This document shows, piece by piece, positions 8,763 through 17,294 of a stretch of 52,854 bases of DNA. Numbering within the stretch: the stretch's first letter is position 1; each line of letters opens with the position of its first letter. The notes beneath the pieces were generated by a model. That model ran no database searches. It saw nothing but the letters and a program-made list of their open reading frames with translations, and had not been told where the DNA came from. The DNA lies in the NCBI GenBank assembly GCA_028874915.1, contig JAPPHA010000083.1:1-52854 (forward strand), written 5' to 3'. The stretch is from Paracoccaceae bacterium (GTDB taxonomy: Bacteria > Pseudomonadota > Alphaproteobacteria > Rhodobacterales > Rhodobacteraceae). Position numbers and translations under genes: made by a program.

Positions 8763-8788
8763 GATCTTCAGTCTGGACGCGCGAATCG

Positions 8789-9250
8789 TCAGTCGAACTT
8801 CCGACTTGGCGCGAGAACCAGCGCCTCACCGACAAGTACGGGTTTGCCTCCGACTCGGCAGGCGCAGTCCAGGGTCACCCGGCGTTTGACATAGTTGATT
8901 TCGTTGACCGCGACCTCGGCTTCGACCCGGTCGCCGGGGCGAACAGGCGCCAGGAATTTGAGCGTCTGTCCGAGATAGACCGACCCGTGACCGGGCAATT
9001 GTTCGCCGATCACAGCCGAGATCAATGCCGCTGAAAATATGCCGTGGGCGATTCGGCCTCCGAATATCGTCTCCCTTGCATACTCCTCGTCAAGATGGAT
9101 GGGATTGAAATCCATGGAGAGCTCAGCGAAGGCCGCAATGTCGTCATCACTCACGGTCTTCGCAAGCGATCGCGACATCCCGATCTCCAGATCTTCGATG
9201 CAAATTGTCCCGACCTGTGCATTGTGATGGCGTCCATTTGCGCCGGGCAT
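8789..9250 (-). CDS. MaoC-like (R)-specific enoyl-CoA hydratase
   Basis: A hot-dog fold protein of about 153 residues. The hydratase-2 motif is plain: MDFNPIHLDEEYARETIFGG followed by RIAHGIF, with the Asp and His of D-x-N-P-x-H as the catalytic pair, and then the hot-dog strand region GQTLKFLAPVRPGDRVEAE. I choose the ATG at 9250 (MPGANGRHH); the open frame extends to 9316, but the extra residues do not look family-like. Substrates in the family are (R)-3-hydroxyacyl-CoAs or related acyl-CoAs; the exact one is unknown. It heads the ribF-ycgN-aldolase cluster. Confidence 0.87.
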   Translation of the reverse strand: MPGANGRHHNAQVGTICIEDLEIGMSRSLAKTVSDDDIAAFAELSMDFNPIHLDEEYARETIFGGRIAHGIFSAALISAVIGEQLPGHGSVYLGQTLKFLAPVRPGDRVEAEVAVNEINYVKRRVTLDCACRVGGKPVLVGEALVLAPSRKFD

Positions 9251-9794
9251 GGCTCGGTTCTCCCTGTCCAATTTCCCGATCATCCGATCCGGTTCGCACC
9301 AGCGCAGCGGTTTCACCCATATGGGCGGATGCCTGAGACTAGCATGTTTCGGCAGCAGGGGCAGCCTGATCTTGAACGAGACATTTGCGCTGCGGCGTTT
9401 TTTCGTCGCCAGGCGTTCGTTTTCCAGACGTCAAAACAGCGACCGCGCACGAAAACGGGGCCGTTTTCCGCCGAGTTCCGGCGCCGCGGCACGCGGCACC
9501 GTCCGGCAACCGACGAACGGACAGTTCGAACACGACGCAGCTCGCGTGGCGGTCAAGCTGTCTTGATGACGCTCATCCGCCCGACGCACGTTCCTTTGGA
9601 TGCCTGGGTCGGGGTCGTCGAAATCTCGCGAGATTTGCACATTTCACGGAATTCCGTGCTGAGGCGCCTCCGGAGATTCTCAATACAATCACCTGGCCAG
9701 ACGAAGGGCGACAGCAGGAGAATCCCCTGAAACAGGCCATTCCTCGGGCGCTGACCCCTTGTACGCATGCAATCCTCACAGTGGAGTATTGCGC
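9251..9794. other. Intergenic region, SDR gene to MaoC gene
   Basis: Just over 540 bp between two minus-strand genes, so it holds the 3' end of the Pot/SDR operon and the promoter of the MaoC-ribF cluster. No frame matches a family I know and no terminator with a T-run is evident. A short palindrome, AAAACGGGGCCGTTTT, lies near 9453-9468. Confidence 0.4.
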
Positions 9795-10571
9795 TCAAAA
9801 GGTTGCAGTAACCCCACCGTCGACGGCGAGAATCTGCCCTGTAATGTAGGCTGCGTCGTGGGAGACGAGAAAACACGCGGCACCTGCAAGATCCTCCGGC
9901 CGGCCAGGGCGACCGAGCGGGATCTTTCCATAACGGAGATAGACTGTACGGAAATACTCCGTTTCATGCTCGTGACTTCCGTCAGCAAGGCGAGCCATTC
10001 GGGTGTCGATGAAACCGGGCGCAATACCGTTGACGGTAATCCGTTTCGGGGCAAGGTCGCAGGCGAGGGCGCGCACCATGTTGACGATGCCGCCCTTCGC
10101 TGTGGAATAGGGAAGCGAATCCGGTGAGCCGAATTGTCCCATGATGCTGGCGGTCATCAGAATGCGCCCGCCGGTCGTTTCCATCAGGGGAACGGCGGCG
10201 AGGGAGCAAATCAAGGCACCGTCCAGATTGACCTGCGTGACGGCCCGGAAGCGCTCGATCGTGAGGTCAGGGTACGGGCATATGTCGAGAACTGCTGCAT
10301 TGTTGACAAGGATATCAAGCCTTTCGTGCTCGTCCGCGATCCGGGCCACCAGCGCCCGGCAGGCGTCGCTGTCGGTGATGTCGAGTTCGGCCGGCACGAT
10401 GCGTTCCGAATTCTTGACCTCGGACCGGACGCCTCCCAGTGCATGGCTGTCGATATCGGCAAGAATCGTGGTTGCGCCCTCCTCAGCCAGACGCTTCCCG
10501 ATCGCGAATCCAATGCCGCGTGCACCTCCGGTGACGAGGGCCACCTGGCCGGCAAATCGGTTTTCGTTCAT
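9795..10571 (-). CDS. SDR-family NAD(P)-dependent oxidoreductase
   Basis: A classical short-chain dehydrogenase of 258 residues. It shows VALVTGGARGIGFAIG with the TGxxxGIG cofactor motif, LADID after beta-2 (an acidic residue that suggests NAD preference), NNAAV, and the catalytic Ser (TASIMGQ) and Tyr-Lys pair (YSTAKGG). The family C-terminus AAYITGQILAVDGGV is intact. The start ATG at 10571 follows the permease stop by one base (TGAcATG), so it is translationally coupled and the last gene of the transporter/MR-MLE operon. By context it probably oxidises a sugar acid or sugar alcohol intermediate, though the sequence does not fix the substrate. Confidence 0.88.
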   Translation of the reverse strand: MNENRFAGQVALVTGGARGIGFAIGKRLAEEGATTILADIDSHALGGVRSEVKNSERIVPAELDITDSDACRALVARIADEHERLDILVNNAAVLDICPYPDLTIERFRAVTQVNLDGALICSLAAVPLMETTGGRILMTASIMGQFGSPDSLPYSTAKGGIVNMVRALACDLAPKRITVNGIAPGFIDTRMARLADGSHEHETEYFRTVYLRYGKIPLGRPGRPEDLAGAACFLVSHDAAYITGQILAVDGGVTATF

Positions 10572-10572
10572 G

Positions 10573-11388
10573 TCAGATCCTTGTCGCACTGTTGTTTTCA
10601 AGCCCGGCATTGCGCCGCCAGGCAAACGCGACGGCAACGGTCAGGACGATGGAAAACCCGAGAATCAGAGTGATGAGCGCGTTGATTTCGGGCGTAAATC
10701 CTACCCGCATCATTGCGTAAAGCCGGACCGGCAGGGTCGCATCGGTGCCGGTCAGGAAGAGCGTGATCATGGTTTCGTCAAATGACAGTGCGAAAGCCAG
10801 GATGCCCGCAGTCAGGAGCGGCATGCGCAGGTTCGGCAGGACAATGTAGCGGAATGTCTGAAACTTGCTTGCCCCGAGGTCATGGGCTGCCTCGACAAGA
10901 CTTCGGCTGAGTACGTTGAGCCGCGTGAGTACGATGCGGTAGATGATCGCCAGTACGAACACCGCGTGACCGACGATGATCGTGGCAATCCCGCGCGGGA
11001 TCCCCGTTTCCCGGAAATAGATGAGCAGCGAGAGCCCGGTAATGATCGGCGGCAGCAGGAACGGAAGAAAGATGACGTATTCGAGGATTCGCGCCGAACG
11101 GGACGATGGCCGGGCGTTCACATGCAATGCTGCGACGGTCGCGAAGACCGCTGCGGCTGCAACGGCAGTTCCGCCCACGAGGAGCGAGTTCCTTAGCGCG
11201 TCCCCGAGGGCCTCGTTGTCGAACAGCTTTGCATACCAGCCAAGAGAGAACGTCTCCCAGTTGACCCGCCCTCTGCGCATGGAGAAGAACGAAAGGACGA
11301 AGACCAGAAGGATCGGAAGATACAGCGCCAGGTAGACAAGGGTGGTCACCGACGCGAGCGAGATATCGAGAAGCCGAAGGCGTCTCAT
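10573..11388 (-). CDS. ABC transporter permease, PotC-like
   Basis: An inner-membrane permease of about 271 residues with six predicted membrane segments and the EAA loop EAAHDLGASKFQTFRYIVLPNL near the middle, followed by AFALSFDETMITLFLTG, which is typical of the PotC/spermidine-type subfamily. The ATG at 11388 overlaps the stop of the preceding permease (ATGA), which is why I reject the longer start at 11448. It would pair with the PotB-like permease and the ATPase encoded upstream in the same operon to import a small solute. Confidence 0.9.
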   Translation of the reverse strand: MRRLRLLDISLASVTTLVYLALYLPILLVFVLSFFSMRRGRVNWETFSLGWYAKLFDNEALGDALRNSLLVGGTAVAAAAVFATVAALHVNARPSSRSARILEYVIFLPFLLPPIITGLSLLIYFRETGIPRGIATIIVGHAVFVLAIIYRIVLTRLNVLSRSLVEAAHDLGASKFQTFRYIVLPNLRMPLLTAGILAFALSFDETMITLFLTGTDATLPVRLYAMMRVGFTPEINALITLILGFSIVLTVAVAFAWRRNAGLENNSATRI

Positions 11389-12266
11389 CGTTGCCACCTC
11401 GGATTGCCCAGCCGGCGCGCCACGAAAATGACCCCGAGGGCAACACACATCAGGAGGATGGAAAGCGCCGCCCCCAGCGGCCAGTTGAAGGCAAGACCGA
11501 ACTGGCTGAAGATCAGGCGTCCGTACGTGAATCCTTCGATTCCGCCGACCAGTTCGGGCGCCAGGAAGTCGCCGGAAGCCAGCACGAAGGTGAACATGGC
11601 GCCAACGATCCCGCCTGGCAGGCTGAGAGGGAGGATGATGCCGGTAAAGGTCTGCAATTCGTTCGCGCCGAGGTCCGACGCTGCGTGAAGGACGGATGCG
11701 GGTATGCGCTCAAGGGCGATATAGATCGGCAGGACCATGAATGGCAGCAGCACGACCGAAAGCGTGATTCGGACGGCCGTCAGATTGAAAAGCAGGGCGC
11801 TAACCGGTTCGTCGACAATGCCGAGCGCCATGAGAGCGCTGTTGAGGAGGCCATTCGTGCCGAGGACGCCGCGCATGGCGTAGATCTTGATGATGTAACT
11901 CATGAGTAGCGGTATCGCGAGCGCGATGACCAGGAAGTTCCTCATTCCGGGAGGCCGAAGCCATATGAAATAGGCCGTCGCATAACCGAGAACCAGGTTG
12001 ATCGCCGAGACCTCGAAGGCCATTCGTATGGTTCTGAGGAACGTGGCCCGATAGGACGGGTTGGACAGCAGTTCGGCGAAGTTTCCGACAGTCGGTCGGT
12101 AGACGATGGCGTTGTCGACGACGGAAAAGAACCCGTAGGCCAGAAAACAACCGAGTGGAACAATGATGAACAGAGCGATGACACTCCAAAGGAGGTAGTC
12201 ACCGATTCCAGGCCGGGATCTGCCGGCGCCGACTGTCAACTCTCGGCTCCCGTAACGAGAGCGCAC
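11385..12266 (-). CDS. ABC transporter permease, PotB-like
   Basis: A 293-residue inner-membrane permease of the PotB type. It has an N-terminal membrane anchor (LLWSVIALFIIVPLGCFLAY), a large periplasmic loop, and the EAA loop around HAASDLGANELQTFTGIILP, then FVLASGDFLAPELVGG as in spermidine/putrescine permeases. Its start lies inside the ATPase gene (31 bp overlap) if the ATG at 12266 is used; a TTG closer to the ATPase stop is an alternative. It overlaps potC by 4 bp. Ordered potA-potB-potC, the three genes are a standard Pot-type unit. Confidence 0.9.
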   Translation of the reverse strand: MRSRYGSRELTVGAGRSRPGIGDYLLWSVIALFIIVPLGCFLAYGFFSVVDNAIVYRPTVGNFAELLSNPSYRATFLRTIRMAFEVSAINLVLGYATAYFIWLRPPGMRNFLVIALAIPLLMSYIIKIYAMRGVLGTNGLLNSALMALGIVDEPVSALLFNLTAVRITLSVVLLPFMVLPIYIALERIPASVLHAASDLGANELQTFTGIILPLSLPGGIVGAMFTFVLASGDFLAPELVGGIEGFTYGRLIFSQFGLAFNWPLGAALSILLMCVALGVIFVARRLGNPRWQR

Positions 12267-13354
12267 TCGGCCGGGTCGAACCCGACCCTGAGAAACGATC
12301 CCGTTTCCGGTGGCCGGGCGGCCGGGTCGCTCCGCGACTTCATGGTGAACATCAGGGATGTGTTCCTGTGGCGGAGTTCGGTAATCGTTTCGGACCCGAC
12401 GAAGGAGACCGCCGCGACCTCGAACTCGAGTGAGTTCATGCGGGTCTCTGCATCCGAACCGAACGCTTCCGGCCGGATTGCCAGCGCCAACCCGGACGTA
12501 TTCTCGGGTGGTGGCCCCTTGACGGAGAATGTGCCGACCGGAGTCGACACGACGGTCATATCGTCCCGTGATTCTTCGATCCGGCAGGGTTCGACGATGT
12601 TGCTGGCCCCGAAAAAGGCAGCGACGAACCTGCTCTTCGGCCGGTAATAGAGCTCCCTCGGCGTGCCGATCTGCTCAATGTTTCCGGTTCGCATTACGCA
12701 GATCCGGTCCGACATCGTGATGGCCTCGGATTGGTCATGAGTGACAAAAAGGAAGGTGATTCCACTCTGGCGTTGCACCGACTTCAGGAAATTCTGCATC
12801 TGTCGCCTGAGGGTGGCGTCGAGGGCGGCGAGCGGTTCGTCGAGAAGTATGAGCCGTGGTTCGCAGATCATGGCGCGGGCGAGGGCGGTTCGCTGTTGCT
12901 GACCGCCGCTGAGCTGGGCGGGGTAGCGCGAATCCAGCTCCTCAAGGCCGACAATTCCCAGCGCAATATCAACGCGTTCAGTCATTTGCCGGCGTGCCGT
13001 TCCGCGGACGCGAAGTCCGAATCCGACGTTTTCCCTGACCGTCATGTGCGGGAACAGCGCATAATCCTGGAAGACTGTATTGAAGGGCCGCCGGTTGATG
13101 GGCAGGTCCGCGATATCCCGCCCGTCGAACTCTATTCTTCCCGCACTTGGCGGCTGAAATCCGGCAATGGCGCGAAGCAGTGTCGTCTTGCCGGAACCCG
13201 AAGGGCCGAGAATCGTCAGGAATTCGCCGTCGTGAACATCAAGGTCAAGCGGACTGATGGCATCGACGGGACCGAAACTGACACCCAGTCCGCGAATGCG
13301 CAACAACGGCAAACCAGATTCGGAGTCCGGGCCGCCGGTATCAGGTTTGGCCAT
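12236..13354 (-). CDS. ABC transporter ATP-binding protein, PotA-like
   Basis: The ATPase of the Pot-type importer, about 372 residues. The Walker A motif is GPSGSGKTTLL, the signature is LSGGQQQR, Walker B is LILLDEPLAALD, and VTHDQSEA gives the H-loop His. The C-terminal third is a TOBE-type domain (NIVEPCRIEES and later VAAVSFVGSETITEL). The ATG at 13354 sits inside the end of the upstream MR/MLE gene (14 bp overlap), which fits coupling and rules against the longer start at 13423. It energises the two permeases encoded immediately downstream. Confidence 0.92.
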   Translation of the reverse strand: MAKPDTGGPDSESGLPLLRIRGLGVSFGPVDAISPLDLDVHDGEFLTILGPSGSGKTTLLRAIAGFQPPSAGRIEFDGRDIADLPINRRPFNTVFQDYALFPHMTVRENVGFGLRVRGTARRQMTERVDIALGIVGLEELDSRYPAQLSGGQQQRTALARAMICEPRLILLDEPLAALDATLRRQMQNFLKSVQRQSGITFLFVTHDQSEAITMSDRICVMRTGNIEQIGTPRELYYRPKSRFVAAFFGASNIVEPCRIEESRDDMTVVSTPVGTFSVKGPPPENTSGLALAIRPEAFGSDAETRMNSLEFEVAAVSFVGSETITELRHRNTSLMFTMKSRSDPAARPPETGSFLRVGFDPAECALVTGAES

Positions 13355-14510
13355 ATGCCTTGACTGCGTCCCAATTGATGTCAACACCGAGCCCCGGCTT
13401 TGCCGGCGGCAGGATTTCACCATTCTCGAACTTCAGGTCCTCGGTGGCAAGTTCGCGCCGCAGCTTCTCGATGCAGAGCTGCGGCGGCAAGTACTCGATG
13501 AAACGGATTCCCGGCGTGACGAACGCAAGATGGGCGGTGGCCGAAAGGGAGATGCCGGTCTTCCAACAGTGCGGAACCACCGGAAGGCCTCTTTGTGCAG
13601 CCAACTCGCAGACTGCCCTTGCCTCGCCGATGCCTCCGACCCGACCGACATCAGGCTGTACGACCCCGATTCCTCCCCGTTCGATCAGGTCCACGAACTC
13701 CCATCGTGTCGATAGCCATTCACCGGATGCGATCGGAAACGTCACGCGGCTTGCGAGTTTCGCGTGTTCATCGAGGAAATCCGGCCATATGGGAGTTTCG
13801 AGGAAAAAGATGTCGTACTCATCCCAGGTGCGAACGGTTGCGTAGGCCGTATCCGCGTCGCGCCAGAGGTACTGGACGTCGACCATCAGCGTGACCTCTG
13901 GCCCGATCGCCTCGCGGACGGCCGCAACGACGTCCGTATGGCGTTCAAAGCTCTCGTTCATGCCGTCGTGTGCGTAAGGTCCGGAGAGCGTGCATTCGGC
14001 TTTGACCGCGCGAAAACCGAGATTCTTCGCGTTCACGGCCGATGCGCAGAGCGCGTCACGATATGCTTCGAAGGTCTTTCCCGCGGGTTGCAGCGATGCG
14101 TAGGGCACAACCGGCGAATCGCGAAGTTTGCCCAGCAATTGCCACACCGGCTTTCCTGCGATCTTTCCGCAAATGTCCCAGAGCGCCATCTCGATGGCTC
14201 CGAGCGCATGAATCACGGCGCCGCGGCGGCCGTTCATGGCGGTGAAAGTGTAGATTTCGTTCCAGATCGATTCAATGTCACGCGGGTCACGGCCGATGAG
14301 CAGTTCGCGCATGCCGAGGCCCATCGTGTGCGTGCCTGGTGCCTCGATGCAGGCCCGTCCGATCCATGGATTGAGATCGCTCTCTCCATAGCCCCGAATG
14401 CCGTCGTCGGTCGTGACAACGACCAAGAGACTGTCCTGTGCCGAGGATGTCAGGCCCGGGTCGAAATCGTCTGCGACCAGGACATGACAGGTGACATCGG
14501 AAATCTTCAC
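13341..14510 (-). CDS. Mandelate racemase/muconate lactonizing (enolase superfamily) protein
   Basis: An enolase-superfamily enzyme of about 389 residues that would abstract a proton alpha to a carboxylate. Typical blocks are GIRGYGESDLNPW, GAIEMALWDICGKIAGKPVWQLLG, FRAVKAECTL, LMVDVQYLW (first metal Asp), FFLETPIW (second ligand Glu), IASGEW (third Glu) and VVPHCWKTG, whose His is the expected C-terminal acid/base. This pattern fits sugar-acid dehydratases or lactone cycloisomerases of the MR subgroup. I place the start at the GTG at 14510, where the family N-terminus (KISDVTCHVL) begins behind GGACGGG; the open frame upstream to 14741 is not family-like and overlaps the binding-protein gene. 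It lies between the binding protein and the ATPase genes in one operon. Confidence 0.88.
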   Translation of the reverse strand: MKISDVTCHVLVADDFDPGLTSSAQDSLLVVVTTDDGIRGYGESDLNPWIGRACIEAPGTHTMGLGMRELLIGRDPRDIESIWNEIYTFTAMNGRRGAVIHALGAIEMALWDICGKIAGKPVWQLLGKLRDSPVVPYASLQPAGKTFEAYRDALCASAVNAKNLGFRAVKAECTLSGPYAHDGMNESFERHTDVVAAVREAIGPEVTLMVDVQYLWRDADTAYATVRTWDEYDIFFLETPIWPDFLDEHAKLASRVTFPIASGEWLSTRWEFVDLIERGGIGVVQPDVGRVGGIGEARAVCELAAQRGLPVVPHCWKTGISLSATAHLAFVTPGIRFIEYLPPQLCIEKLRRELATEDLKFENGEILPPAKPGLGVDINWDAVKAYGQT

Positions 14511-14619
14511 GTACCCGTCCCGTCGTTGGGACACCAGCGGAGTACATACCCGGAAACTTTCGTTTCCGGAACCCCGATTGATTGGCAGGGCATCCCGTGG
14601 ATGCCCTGCCTCCTGGTCG

Positions 14620-15624
14620 TTATTGGGCTGCCTTGACCTCGTTCCAGACTTGAACCCGGCGGTCGAAGTTCTCGACCGGTCGAAGCCAGACCAGCTTGTC
14701 GGAATAGTCAAGCCCGGGGCTTTCGTCGGTCGTGTTGCCATAACCCTTGAGTTCGGTCATGGTCGGTCCGGTGTGCCCGTTCAGATAGTGGTTGACCCAC
14801 TTGTGTGCACAGTCGACATCCTGCACGCCCTTGGACAGGGCCCAGGTGTCCAGCCAGCCGATTCCGCCTTCCTTCGGAATGGAGTAAACCACGTCGTAGC
14901 CGCGGTCCGCGAGTTCGACAGCCTGGAATTCACCCATCGAGAACATCAGGTTTGCCTCGCTCGAGTCCCAGATGTTCACGCCTTCCTCAAAGCCAGCGTA
15001 GTAGCTGATCAGGTACTGTTTCTGTTCGATGAGCTTGTTCTTGACTGCATCGAAGTCCGCGTCGTCGAGGTTGAAGGGATCATCGAGGCCAAGGATGATT
15101 GCGGCGTTCGTGACGTTGTTGTTGGCGTCATCGAGGGCAAGCACGCGTCCGGCATTCGCCGGGTCCCAAAGGGCTTCCCAGCTGTCCACGCCATCCGGAA
15201 ACGCTTCTTTGTCATAGATCAACCCGAGCGACCCCCAGGCCATCGATACGCCGTAGGTCTCGCCTCCGCTCATGACCTCGGATACTGCGCTGAACGACGG
15301 CAGGAGGTTGGCCGTGTTCGGGACCATGGACATGTCGAAGGGTATGATCAGGCCATTGTCCAGGTATCGCTGGATGATCGAGGTGTCGATCGAGATCAGG
15401 TCGAAATCGGCACCGTCGCTCCCGACCATCCTGGCGAACATCTCGTCGACCGAACCGGTATAGGCCACGCTGACCTTGCAGCCTGTCTCGGCCTCGAAGG
15501 GTTCGACCCATTGCGGTTCGGCATAGCCTTCGAAGCTGAACAACCGAACTTCCTGTCCCATCGAGGGACCCGTTGCCAGCAGAACTGTGGCGGCGGCCAT
15601 GCAAATTTCACGCGATCGAAGCAT
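14620..15624 (-). CDS. ABC transporter substrate-binding protein, PotD/PotF-like
   Basis: A periplasmic binding protein of about 334 residues with a signal peptide (MLRSREICMAAATVLLATG, cleavage probably after SMGQ). The mature part starts EVRLFSFEGYAEPQWVEPFE, typical of the spermidine/putrescine-binding type, followed by YTGSVDEMFARM, DLISIDTSIIQRY and GVSMAWGSLGLIYD. The ATG at 15624 follows GAGGAGAAGAAAG, and the gene overlaps the GntR gene's 3' end by 17 bp. Family membership does not prove that the ligand is a polyamine; here the neighbours are sugar-acid enzymes. Confidence 0.9.
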   Translation of the reverse strand: MLRSREICMAAATVLLATGPSMGQEVRLFSFEGYAEPQWVEPFEAETGCKVSVAYTGSVDEMFARMVGSDGADFDLISIDTSIIQRYLDNGLIIPFDMSMVPNTANLLPSFSAVSEVMSGGETYGVSMAWGSLGLIYDKEAFPDGVDSWEALWDPANAGRVLALDDANNNVTNAAIILGLDDPFNLDDADFDAVKNKLIEQKQYLISYYAGFEEGVNIWDSSEANLMFSMGEFQAVELADRGYDVVYSIPKEGGIGWLDTWALSKGVQDVDCAHKWVNHYLNGHTGPTMTELKGYGNTTDESPGLDYSDKLVWLRPVENFDRRVQVWNEVKAAQ

Positions 15625-16339
15625 CTTTCTTCTCCTCTTCTCCTTGTTTCCCGTCAATGTCCGGAGTTTGTCCCTTGGGACGAGTCCGGCCAGTGATGTG
15701 GTCCTGCAATACCGGCTCAAGCCGGGAAGGATCGCCCTCGGCAAGGAAACTGCGCAGGGATTCGTGCTGGGCGACCACGGCAGCGAAGTCCGGGTCGCGA
15801 TAAATCTCGAGCCCGAAAATGATCAAGACCTGGCGTGACAATCCTTCCCAGATGCGAATTCCGAACGAGTTTTCGGACATCCTGATGGCGGCGCGATGAA
15901 AGTTGACGTCCGCATGGCTAAGCCCCTCGGCATCCGAAATCCCTGCCGCCTTGCGCATTGATTCGAGTTCCGCGTCGAGTCTTGCGAATTTCGCGGGATC
16001 GGACCGGAGTCTCGGCATCGCCTCGGCGAGCAGAATGGTTTCGAGGGCAATGCGGACGCTGCATACTTCCCGGATCTGCCGATCATCGAACGGCGCGATC
16101 CGCCAGCCGCGCCCCGGCGCCGTAGAGAGGATGCCTTGGAGCGACAACTCGCGGATCGCTTCGCGCACGGGTACCCGGCTCACGCCGAGTTCGGAGGCAA
16201 GTTCATCCTCGACCAGCCGGTACCCGGGCGGGAACGAACCAGTCGCAATGGCAGGAATGAGGCGTTCGATGATCTGTTCGGTTACCAACCGCTTGCGGAC
16301 CGGCTCGATTCTTGCAGGCACGTTGACTGCATTCTGCAT
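15608..16339 (-). CDS. GntR-family regulator, FCD (FadR) subfamily
   Basis: A 243-residue transcription factor. The N-terminal winged HTH covers about residues 18-80 (IERLIPAIATGSFPPGYRLVEDELASELGVSRVPVREAIREL in outline). The C-terminal FCD ligand domain keeps the acidic/His pattern that binds a metal and a carboxylate effector (HADVNFHRAAI and QHESLRSFL). It is the first gene of the Pot/MR-MLE/SDR operon and lies divergent from the SMP-30 gene; the 73 bp between them carries two TTCGTATAC copies. It most likely controls both units and itself, with a sugar acid or lactone as effector, by inference. Confidence 0.9.
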   Translation of the reverse strand: MQNAVNVPARIEPVRKRLVTEQIIERLIPAIATGSFPPGYRLVEDELASELGVSRVPVREAIRELSLQGILSTAPGRGWRIAPFDDRQIREVCSVRIALETILLAEAMPRLRSDPAKFARLDAELESMRKAAGISDAEGLSHADVNFHRAAIRMSENSFGIRIWEGLSRQVLIIFGLEIYRDPDFAAVVAQHESLRSFLAEGDPSRLEPVLQDHITGRTRPKGQTPDIDGKQGEEEKKDASIA

Positions 16340-16340
16340 G

Positions 16341-16365
16341 TTCGTATACTATTATTTCGTATACG
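16341..16365. promoter_or_regulatory. Putative GntR operator pair in divergent control region
   Basis: TTCGTATAC occurs at 16341-16349 and again at 16357-16365, 16 bp apart. Each holds the palindrome GTATAC, which resembles the core of FadR/FCD-type GntR operators (T-x-GTATAC-x-A). They lie just upstream of the GntR start at 16339 and 48 bp before the SMP-30 start, over A/T-rich sequence that could supply -10 elements in both directions. Repression of both units is inferred. Confidence 0.5.
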
Positions 16366-16412
16366 GTATGTAAAGTTCGTTTCGATTACCCGAAACCACT
16401 GGCGGAGCGAAA

Positions 16413-17294
16413 ATGCGCGTCGCTTTGATCGACCAGGTTTCCATCGGAGCGATTCTCGGGGAATCCCCGATCTGGCTTCCGGATTCAGGTGTTTTCCTCT
16501 GGCTTGATCTGCTGGGACGCAAGGTTCACCGCTATGACCCGCGCAAGCGGGAGAACGTGGTTGTCGCAGACGGGTTCAGCGAAAACCTTGCCTGCCTCGC
16601 CAGGCTCGCAGGGGGACATGTTCTGCTCGTTACGGCCACGGCATTCGTCCAACTCGATCCGGCCAGTGGCACCACTGTCGCCATCGATTCCCCGCTCGTG
16701 CCTGGGGACGATACTTGTTTCAACGACGGAAAGGTCGCACCGGACGGTTCTTTCTGGTTGGGTACATCCGACGTCGACGAGACCGACGCGACCGGAAGTC
16801 TTCACCGAATCGCCGGCACCCGTGTCGATGTGGTCGACAGTGGATTCGTCATCTCGAACGGGCCCGCGTTTGCACCTGGAGGCCGAAGAGCATACTTCGC
16901 CGATTCGGCTGGAAGGAGAATCCTGCAATACGAACTCGGCGGCGCCGGCCTGCCCGTTTCGCGCTCCGAATTCACGGCTGTCCCTGATGCAGACGGGCTA
17001 CCGGACGGATTGACGGTTGACTCCTCGGGACATGTCTTCAGCGCCCATTGGCAAGGCAGCCGGATCACCGTGTATGGGCCGGACGGCGTGATCCGGGAAC
17101 GTATCCGTCTTCCGGCACGGAACATCACATCGTGCACATTCGGCGGCCACGACCTTTCCCATCTGCTCGTGACATCCGCCGCAATCGATGTGGGAGACGA
17201 AGCCGACGACGGCGAGGGTGACATCTTCCTCTTCGAAACTGATTGCACAGGCGTCCTCGAACCGGTCTTCGCATTCCCGCACAGCCAAACCTAG
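16413..17294 (+). CDS. SMP-30/gluconolactonase-like lactone hydrolase
   Basis: A 293-residue six-bladed beta-propeller lactonase of the SMP-30/gluconolactonase/LRE family, which opens sugar lactones to sugar acids with a divalent metal. The family metal ligands are visible: Glu17 in ILGESPIW, Asn149 in ISNGPAF, and Asp198 in GLPDGLTVD. CFNDGKVAPDGSFWLGT at 102-118 is the substrate-side loop. The ATG follows GGAGCG. It is divergent from the GntR-led operon encoding an MR/MLE dehydratase-like enzyme and an SDR, consistent with a lactone to sugar acid to dehydrated acid route. Cytosolic; no signal peptide is seen. Confidence 0.9.
   Translation: MRVALIDQVSIGAILGESPIWLPDSGVFLWLDLLGRKVHRYDPRKRENVVVADGFSENLACLARLAGGHVLLVTATAFVQLDPASGTTVAIDSPLVPGDDTCFNDGKVAPDGSFWLGTSDVDETDATGSLHRIAGTRVDVVDSGFVISNGPAFAPGGRRAYFADSAGRRILQYELGGAGLPVSRSEFTAVPDADGLPDGLTVDSSGHVFSAHWQGSRITVYGPDGVIRERIRLPARNITSCTFGGHDLSHLLVTSAAIDVGDEADDGEGDIFLFETDCTGVLEPVFAFPHSQT

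Noticed and set aside
9453..9468. AAAACGGGGCCGTTTT palindrome as a terminator
   Set aside because: The loop is only two bases and there is no T-run, so it would not form a useful terminator; more likely chance.
14491..15696. A 401-residue plus-strand frame opposite the PotD-like gene
   Set aside because: It mirrors the binding-protein gene, has no recognised domain, and lies on the wrong strand for the operon.
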